Origin: Dryocosmus kuriphilus
Taxonomy: Eukaryota; Arthropoda; Insecta; Hymenoptera; Cynipidae
NCBI GenBank assembly: GCA_038277395.1
Contig: CM076192.1
Location: 132,629,570-132,693,569 of the forward strand
Direction: 5' to 3'
Length of the DNA: 64,000 nt
Positions 56,617 to 64,000 of the stretch are shown in pieces. The notes under the pieces were generated by a model, which saw only the letters and a program-made list of their open reading frames with translations, was not told the DNA's origin and made no database searches. How positions within the stretch are numbered: the first letter of the stretch is position 1; the number at the start of each line of letters is the position of its first letter. A program made the translations under genes and the position numbers.

Positions 56617-57588
56617 TATATTTTTATTAATAGTGTGTAGCACTGATATGATTCATGATACCCTGTTAAATTGTTACGAAATATGATTTTTTAGACGTCA
56701 ATGGAAAAGTTATACACTTGGTTCAACATGCACCTCCACAATCTGGACAGCGAGGAAATTTAGGAAGCCAAAGTCAAAATAACGGTTAAAATAATAGTCA
56801 AAATACAGGGCGAATTCACTATCGAAACATCAGAGATACACAAAATGCCCACGCTAAACCTAACACTCAAGTGTATGGCAATACAAATTTTAATTACCAT
56901 GACTTTGCCGACAAAGGTCATTGAAGGTCATGATTAGAATATATTTCTATCTTTTCTGTTCCATGAAATTTATAAAGATCAGAAGATACTGATTATCATT
57001 TTAATATTTTTGTTTACGTTTTGCAGGTCTATCTGTACCTCAGTTAAGCAACACACTATCAAACAGTCGAATGGTAATGGTGAAGCGTATGCTCATTAAT
57101 GCAAATCGCATCATGGATCGATTGGAAAATTCGAACAGTGCTAATCTTGAAAATTTTGATACTAAAAGACAGCAGTCATCTTCACCCCTAGATTCCACTG
57201 ATCTTATGGATACATCTCGATCTGAGTAAGTAGACTGCACCAGAAACTTCAGTCAGATATTTTAAATATACAGAGCTATTATTAGTAAATATTTTTTTTT
57301 TTTTTTTTTAAAAGACGAAGCCAGGGAGAATCTGCGAGTTCTGTCTTTATGTCCCAGGGTGAAGCATTCGAAATAGAATCAGGACTTTTTCAGTCATTTA
57401 GAGCACCGTAAGTCAAGATTATTGACTATTTTCTTATTGGGCCATTTTACTTCAGGCGCTTGAAAAAAGGCTTATTTATGAATTTTTTAAGAGATTGCTA
57501 TTATAATTATTGATAGACAACTTATTAATTTGAATGAATTTACTCATAAATTATATTAGAAATTTTTCAAAAATATTTTTTAAATATA

Positions 57589-57941
57589 CTTTTTCTATAT
57601 AAAAACAGCAGATAAACGTGATTCCTCAAAAATAAGTATATCTGCGCTGTTCATAAAATCTTTCAAACAAACCATCTGAAACAAATAATTTAAATACTTT
57701 TAGACTCAATATGACATTGGCTATCGCACAAACCACAATTTTGAATGTATGTGCATAAATAAAATAAATAAAAAAATGACGAGCATTTTGCTATATATAT
57801 ATATATATTCAAAATTGTGGTTTGCGCAATAGGCAGTGCCATTCTGAATCTAAAACTATTTGAATTTTTCGTTTTAGATTGTCGCAGAAAAACATACTTT
57901 TTGAGGAGTCACGTTTACCTGCTGTTTTTATGTAGAAAAGG
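57589..57941. mobile_element. Palindromic MITE in a BAG6 intron
   Basis: Arms are reverse complements around about 57,765. 'aaaaacagcagataaacgtg' (57,601) pairs with 'cacgtttacctgctgttttt' (ends 57,929). 'gcacaaaccacaatttt' (57,727) pairs with 'aaaattgtggtttgcgc' (57,803). A (TA)n loop lies at the centre. No coding frame. It is about 350 bp, typical of a MITE; the autonomous partner is not in the window. Confidence 0.85.
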
Positions 57942-60025
57942 TACATTCGAAATATTTGAAAATTTATTTATTTAATTTATGAGTGTATTCATTAAGCACA
58001 ACAAGTGTTTTTATCGATAATTATAATACAACCTCTAAAAAAAATTCATAAAGATAGTCTTTTTTTTAAATGCCTAAAGTAGAATAACCTCTTATGCTTT
58101 TAAACGCTAATTGAAATTTAACATTTTTATTTTAGTCAACCAGATTTGTGTGACAGTAAACGCGAAACAAGAAAAATGAAAATTGCCCTCAGAGTGGCTA
58201 TAGCAGACGTTCTTTCCATTTCTAAACTTCAAAATGTAACTAGCAGCTAGGGCAAGTAAAAAATTTTTATCAAAAATACTTAAATATTTATTATGGCTAA
58301 ACCTTACGTTTTTTATTTAATTTTAATTTCAACAGAAAACGATGGGGATATTTATGAAGTAAATGTTTCAACAAGCAATGACACTCAATCTGAAACAACA
58401 TCTCAACTACAGCAGCCACGTGAAAGTTTGTCAAGCGAAGAACCCAGAAATTCAGAGAGACCAAGGACTACTCCTACGTAAGTACAAAAATAATTTCAAA
58501 TATTTAGAAGAATTTCACGCGCTGTTTGTATTTATAAGTTTGACATTTCGTATTTAGACTACCACGACCACCCCAGATGGCAGAATTGTTAGAAATGCTG
58601 ATGGTCACTCAAGATCGCTTTAAACCTTATTTAGAACGCTATCTTGCTCTTATGGTCACATATATACTATACTTTCTTCTATCGTAAGTTTTAAATCATA
58701 AAAGAAATCATAGTTTCCCAATTTTGTTTTTCATTTAGATTTTAAATTGCATATTAATTTAACTGATATTCTTATTTCAGGGAACTGGTCCAGAGAGTAT
58801 TACGGAAAATCAAGATATTTTAGACGAAGTCAGTAGAATTTGGCAGTATATATCACACACGAACCACGCATTGAATGACATCATTGTTGACATAAGACAA
58901 GCAACACTTCAAAATTTGAGCGGTCGTCCAATAATTATTCAACAGTCAGCGATTTTACAAGCGGGGATTCCAATTCAACTCGAGGTAAGTTTAAGAAATC
59001 CCAGAAAACTAAACGACATTCAAAAGAAGTTTTGTATTTTCAAAATTAACTGCTGTTTTTTCTTTTTAGCCTCATATTAGTTTACACGGACGCAATGCTC
59101 ACAGCAACAGTAACAACGCCGTGGAGAACAGCAACACTCCAATTGTACCAACTACATTAGAAGTTGCTGCAGGTACAGAATCTGGAGAAACTCTTGCAAA
59201 GGAACGTCCCCAACAAGAAAATTCCTCAAACAGCAATCAACAGCAACAACAGCCTCGCTATGATCAGCAACAATCATCTGATCAACAAAAGCGTCCTGAT
59301 CAACAGCTACAGCAGTCCCAAACGCCATTTGGTAAGTTCCTTAATATGTCACCATATTCATTTTTTTTTTATTTGTTTCTGAATAGTTGCTAATAATATA
59401 CAATTTTAGGTAGTATGTTCAATTTGCCAAGTAACGTCGAGGTTCTGATGAAAGTTAATCCTGATAGTTCCATAGATCTTAATAGTTTAGATGATCAGTG
59501 TCCTAGCAGTGGGACTAACGTTAATAATAATGCAGGTGGATCTTATTCTTTTACATGTTTCTATTGCAGATAGTTATATTTATCATCGCAATTTACTATT
59601 TAGATTCCTTTTTTATTATATTTAATATTTTCGACATTACATAAACCATTTCTAGAAAAAAACATAAGTCGAGACACCAGCGAAATGTTTCTATGGAACG
59701 CAGCTTCACCAACAGATTTCATCTGGAGCTTGATGCATGCTGTAGCTAGCTATATAATGCAAAATCTAGTTGACATGACTTCCAATCAATCTCCGAATGC
59801 AATTATTGTAACGATTAGCCAACAGACAATCGGAATCACTATTAATGTTCTGCGCCACCTGATTGCAGAAAAACAAGTGGGACTTCTCGGAGTAATTCAA
59901 CGTGTTGTGTTGAGTATATTGTTTTTTTTTAAATATATTTGGAAATGCCATGTTTTTTTTCTTCAGGATTTCCATACACACGAAGAAACAGCAAAAATCC
60001 ACGAAAATTTTCAATAATATACTGG

Positions 60026-60121
60026 GTTTGATCAACAGTTTTAATTTTATCCATCAAAAACGATTTTTATAATATAAAAAACATCCATTTTTCAGCTAAA
60101 TTATGTGAAATACAAAAAAAA
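60026..60121 (+). repeat. Fragment of the GTC repeat family
   Basis: 'gatcaacagttttaatttta', 'tccatcaaaaacgatttt' and 'cagctaaattatgtgaaa' correspond to the stretch after the GTC array. It directly follows the last BAG6 exon and may mark the truncation point. Confidence 0.7.
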
Positions 60122-61280
60122 AAATATTTCCTGATCAACTTTTGGATTGAGAAAATTACAAACGATCCTCAGTGCCAAGTGGTTCAAATGAAATTGATCA
60201 AAGCAGACTATTTAAGAGTGAAAAAAGAGGAAAGACTTGATGACTCGAATTCATCTTAATATAAATGTACAGAATCCCGAGATAATTCATCTCAATATAA
60301 ATGTATAGAATGTCAAGAAAATTCATCTCAAAATGAGTGTACGGAAATCCGAAAAAATTGATGTTCTATTATCCGATTTTATTTCTTAGAAAATATCGAG
60401 AAATGTTGATGTAATTTAAAATATATATCAAAGCTGATATTATATCAGATACAAATTTTAACATAAAAATTATAATATAAAATACAAAAATACAAAAATA
60501 TGTAGATATTTCAATTTTTTAATTTTAACTCGAAATTTAAGAAGCCATAAAAATCAGTTATTTATTTATAATTCATAATTATTTATAATTCATGATTATT
60601 ATATAAAATTTCATGTCTAAAGATTCCAAAAAAAAAAAAAAATTTTCCGAAGAGTTTCATCAATGACCTATTTTCAGCTGTATTTGAGTCAAGAAATATT
60701 TTTTTTTATTATTTATTTAGTATCCTATTATTTACATTCTCATCAAAGAAGATATCATATTTATTTTTTAGTTAAAATTCCCATCGAGATAAGAAATAAA
60801 TTTTAAAAATTCTTAATTTAAACTCTAATAATCACGCATTATAAATAAACGACTAATATTTACAGCTTCTTCAAATTCAAGTAAATATTACAAAAGTTCT
60901 ATTTGTTACCTATTTTTGTACGTTATATTATAAATTGTAAGTCAGAATTTGTATCTAATATAATATCAGCTTTAAAATATATATTTCAACCTACATTAAC
61001 GATTCTCGATACTTTTCCAAGAAATCACACTGAATAATAAGACATCAATTTCCTGGGATTTTCGTACACTGAATTTTTCTCAGGATTTTGTGCATTTAAA
61101 TGGAAGTGAATTTTCTCGGAATTTTGTACACTTATACTGAGATAAATTCCACTGAATTATTAATCCCTCCCTCTCTTTTCACTCTCAATTAGTCTACTTT
61201 CATCAGTTTCATTTAAACCACTGAGCAGTGTAGATCGTCAGCAAATTTTGTCCTTGAAAAGTGAATATCTTTAAATATTT
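60122..61280. mobile_element. 1.16-kb full-length imperfect palindrome (foldback element 2)
   Basis: The halves are reverse complements around about 60,701. 'gtggttcaaatgaaattgat' (60,180) pairs with 'atcagtttcatttaaaccac' (61,203). 'aaagctgatattatatcag' (60,430) pairs with 'ctaatataatatcagcttta' (60,955). 'gaaatttaagaagcc' (60,532) pairs with 'gcttcttcaaattc' (60,867). Near the centre (60,733) is 'acattctcatcaaagaag', the GTC repeat opening. No coding frame. Confidence 0.85.
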
Positions 61281-62116
61281 CAGTTTAAAGCATGTAACAT
61301 TATTTATTTTTGGGGTCAATTGAGTCCTCTTATTATTCTTAATCAGAATCGTGTCCCCACGTTGAGCTGAGATACATAACGACTGAAATTCCAAGCTACT
61401 TAATTTTATCCATTTTTCGAGTCCAAACCCTTACAGAATTTTAATTTTACGATAAATTTATCTTTGTGTGTATGATTTTAATAGCAATGTCGTACTGCAA
61501 ATTTTTCTAGTAATATTGAAAATTGCTAAAGATTTTGTTCTGATTTGCATTTAATGGTATCGCTGGTCCCCGTTCTTTCGGGTCTTATGTTGCGTGCGTC
61601 GTTATTGATTTTTCCCAGTGACCCAGTAGCCGATATAGATATTCTTATCACATTGATATTTATTCCAGTGTGTCGTCCTTATATTTTAACGCCTGTAAAT
61701 TTAATTTATCACCTCTCTGTCTTACGTTATGGTTGACTATTATGAAAAGAACTTTATAACCGTTTCAATCACCCCCCCCCCCCCTCCAAATTAAGAAATG
61801 TTTCAAATTTTTGAGACATTTGTTAATTTATCAAGAAGGGGTGAGTAGAATGTGAATTACCGAGTTGATTATTATTTTATATTATTTGTTAATTATTATT
61901 TTTTTATTTAATTTGACTACTTAATGGGTGAAAACTCCCTTCTGATTTTTCGCGTACTTGGAGGTTATAAAAATTGTTTAAAAATAAGTCCCGATGGTTT
62001 GGACTTCTAAGGTTCTTGTGGATGCCACAAAAATTTTTTGTGAGTCATAGATATACAATGCCCCCCCCCCCCCCCTAACAAAAGTATTTAAAAGAATTTT
62101 AAAAATATTTGTTTAG

Positions 62117-62174
<58 letters not shown>

Positions 62175-63615
62175 TTAGCTTTCATTTTTGTACTATTATT
62201 CTCGACCTCATTGATTCAAGTGCTTCCAATAACTGATTTAATATTTTCTCCTGTCCCTCTGTGACTCGCTCTTATTTTTGTTTTCTTATTTATCTAGAGT
62301 TTCCTTTTCTAATTCCGCGTTCGCGTTAACCGTCTTGTACTCTTAATTTAATGTTCACTTCTATTTCGCGTTTCCGCTCGCACTTAGCTTACTTTTCCTT
62401 ACTTTTTATATGCAATTCGTGCTTATTAATCTATTTTCTTTTCTTTAATTCTACTTTTTCTTTTTCATCTTTTTATTTGTATTATTTTATATTTTTGTTT
62501 CGTTTTTCTTTTCCTTTTTTGTCTTTTCTTTTTAGGGTTTTGGCTCATTTTGCGTCCCCTATTTTTTTCTGATTTTATAATTTTGGCTTATTTTGCCTCA
62601 CTTATTTAACAATTTTAACTCATTCTGCCTACTTCTTAATCATTATTTATTTTAGAATTAGAGCTCATTTTACCTCACTTATTTTATTCTTATTTTCTAA
62701 TTATAGCTCATTTTGCCTTCTTGTTCCTACTAGTTATTTATTTGCGCTTTTACATTTCTTTTCCTTAATCTTAATTTTATTTTATCCGATTTCTTGTATC
62801 TCTGGTTGTTTCCCAGTCTTCCTTTTACATTAACTATACTCCCGTTTTCTAGCTTCTTACTATCTTATCTTCAATCTCGCTTTTGCTTAATTATTTAATT
62901 TCCACGCTATTTTATTTTTCCTTAATCCTTGTCTTATTTTCTAGTCTTTTTGTAATCTTATCTTTTTCCCCCTAATCTTTATCTTATTTCCTAATCTTTT
63001 TACAATCTTAATTTTCTCTAATCTTTGTCTTCTTTCCTAATCTTTTTATATTCATATTTTATTTATATTTTCAAATATAATTTCGACTAACACTTAAATA
63101 AATTCTGCTTTAATCTGACACTATTTCCATTCTCCTTTCTTACAATAACGTAGAGTGTATAGCAAAATTCTTCATCTTAACTATTAGTCAGAATCCCCAT
63201 GATGATTCCTCCTAATTGAATATCTATATTGTTAAGCGAACCCTTCCTTTTCTTATTTCTCGGATTGTTTCACGTTGTAGAAAAGTCTGGAGGTCTTACT
63301 TGATATCTTCTCCACTTGATTTGTTTAATAAGAAAGATGTCGGGTAACTTAGTAGGAGCCTCCATCCATTTTTTCTCTATCAATCTTTTATTTTTGGTCC
63401 TCAAATATTCCTTTTTGTCACAAAATAAAAACTTATAATTTCATGGATGAATGTTCCGCATATTATTTGTTTGATTTTTTCTGCTAGATAGTTGCGGTAT
63501 CTCTATTTTATTTTCTTTAAATGATTTTTTCACACACAAAGCGTGGTATGACCTTCCATTTGCTCGTAATTTCACATTTTTGGCTTCTTAGACTTCGCGA
63601 TATAATCATCCGCTT
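61281..63615. other. Unassigned AT- and pyrimidine-rich sequence
   Basis: No gene is recognised. It contains C-runs at 61,771 and 62,061, an (AT)n tract at 62,119-62,170, and diverged tandem words at 62,530-62,740 ('ttttggctcattttgcctc', period about 55-60 bp) and 62,930-63,060 ('ttatttcctaatcttttt'). Confidence 0.55.
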
Positions 63616-64000
63616 TTATATAATATATATAAGAGTATTTTTCACTTCTCTTAAATCATAGATTCTTTCAATTTCATCTAGGACATCAGTATTGTCCAAA
63701 CTAAGTGTCGCATTTCCTTGAAATATGAATAATTTATTATTAGTATTTTTGGAAATTGACTTGCAAGAGCTGGCTGTGTTATTTTTGTGCATTGTAACTA
63801 CGTGCATTGGAGATCTATCCTCGATATCGTATGCAATCGTTTCTTCAATTTTTGTTTCTTCGAGTCCAATAGTAAAATTGAGGTCCTTATCCTGTTCCCT
63901 TGAATTATTTAACAAAGTCGCAAATTTTTGAAAGCAGTATTTTTGGTTAAAATTCATTTTGCTAATTATTTCTTCACCGTTCTCATCTTCAATAAATTCT
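63616..64000 (-). CDS. Partial ORF of unknown function, running off the right edge
   Basis: The minus-strand frame is open from the window edge to a stop at 63,616, at least 127 codons. It starts upstream of the internal Met at 63,957, since the codons before it read EFIEDENGEEIISK. It is acidic and Ser/Thr/Asn-rich, with LNFTIGLEETKIEETIAYDI and ALFLC-free composition; no domain, signal or membrane segment is recognised. Composition looks more protein-like than neighbouring frames, so it could be a host exon or transposon C-terminus. Confidence 0.4.
   Translation of the reverse strand, partial: EFIEDENGEEIISKMNFNQKYCFQKFATLLNNSREQDKDLNFTIGLEETKIEETIAYDIEDRSPMHVVTMHKNNTASSCKSISKNTNNKLFIFQGNATLSLDNTDVLDEIERIYDLREVKNTLIYII

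Larger units (their letters stand above)
55170..60016 (+). pseudogene. BAG6: BAG6-like gene copy, interrupted and partial
   Basis: Exons with good splice sites follow each other: 55,170-55,281 and 56,695-56,916 (ubiquitin-like domain: ITVRQFKDHI, LIYCGRVLQD, DVNGKVIHLVQHAPPQSG); 57,027-57,225 (MVMVKRMLINANRIMDRLE); 57,315-57,407; 58,136-58,255; 58,336-58,477; 58,558-58,683 (PPQMAELLEMLMVTQDRFKP); 58,781-58,984 (IIQQSAILQAGIPIQLE); 59,070-59,331; 59,410-59,535 (SNVEVLMKVNP); 59,656-59,913; 59,967-60,016. The order follows animal BAG6, a chaperone that holds hydrophobic tail-anchored or misfolded proteins. TAG at 55,200, a frameshift near 55,228 and TAA at 56,787 break it, and the C-terminal half including the BAG domain is absent. 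Retained introns show a genomic duplicate, not a retrocopy. Confidence 0.8.

Noticed and set aside
62351..62572. Phe/Ser-rich ORF
   Set aside because: It is a translation of a pyrimidine-rich low-complexity stretch.

Overview
This window looks like a stretch of repeat-rich, AT-rich nuclear DNA from an arthropod, most likely an insect and possibly a hymenopteran. The evidence is an interrupted, intron-containing copy of the animal gene BAG6 and the mixture of element types: mariner, Ty3/Gypsy, Penelope-like, non-LTR and Helentron-type. There are no prokaryotic operons, rRNA genes or CRISPR arrays. Almost everything recognisable is a transposable element or a relic of one. The only host gene recognised is a broken BAG6 copy at the right, and one unidentified open frame runs off the right edge.

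Layout. 0-10 kb: a dispersed 1.3-kb repeat (called the GTC repeat here) in two direct copies at 1.03-2.33 and 2.87-4.19 kb. It ends in strongly GC-rich islands of tiny hairpins. A degenerate foldback sequence follows (4.97-5.68 kb), then a decayed DD41D Tc1/mariner-type transposon with long TIRs made of tandem units (7.12-9.93 kb). A loose copy of one arm of that transposon opens the window. 10-25 kb: a Penelope-like GIY-YIG fragment (10.0-10.7 kb), low-complexity arrays, two head-to-tail Penelope-like relics (16.7-18.7 kb), a minus-strand non-LTR element split by a 2-kb GC-rich insertion (19.1-23.4 kb), another Penelope EN fragment and two tRNA-derived SINE-like units. 25-36.5 kb: a third GTC repeat, a tandem AT-rich array, and a nearly full-length Ty3/Gypsy retrotransposon with LTRs at 27.85-28.45 and 35.86-36.45 kb. 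It has a prion-like gag, a canonical GGGAAAC frameshift heptamer and a long pol. 36.5-41 kb: AT-rich DNA with inverted GTC repeat copies. 41.3-49.7 kb: a Helentron-like rolling-circle element with a 17-residue charged repeat region, HUH/two-tyrosine Rep, Pif1-type helicase, an apurinic-type endonuclease domain and a C48 (Ulp1-like) protease. It is broken by about five frameshifts and a stop, and is followed by a long hairpin between two short tandem arrays. 49.7-51.1 kb: a 1.44-kb imperfect palindrome. 51.8-54.1 kb: two more GTC repeats and the 5' end of a minus-strand non-LTR element. 55.2-60.0 kb: the BAG6 pseudogene, with an apparently intact mariner in its first visible intron and a palindromic MITE in another. 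60.1-61.3 kb: a second kilobase-scale palindrome. 61.3-64 kb: AT/pyrimidine-rich DNA and one partial unknown ORF.

How the parts relate. The elements are mostly independent insertions nested in or beside each other. Only the mariner looks capable of autonomous movement on sequence grounds. The most unusual signals are three. First, the GC-rich islands are built from short stems closed by GNA triloops, and they end the GTC repeat family together with a T-run and inverted 11-mers. Second, the window holds several full-length imperfect palindromes that could give long double-stranded transcripts. Third, the Helentron-like element combines five modules. All comparisons were made by eye, so boundaries of diverged repeats are good to roughly 5-30 bp.
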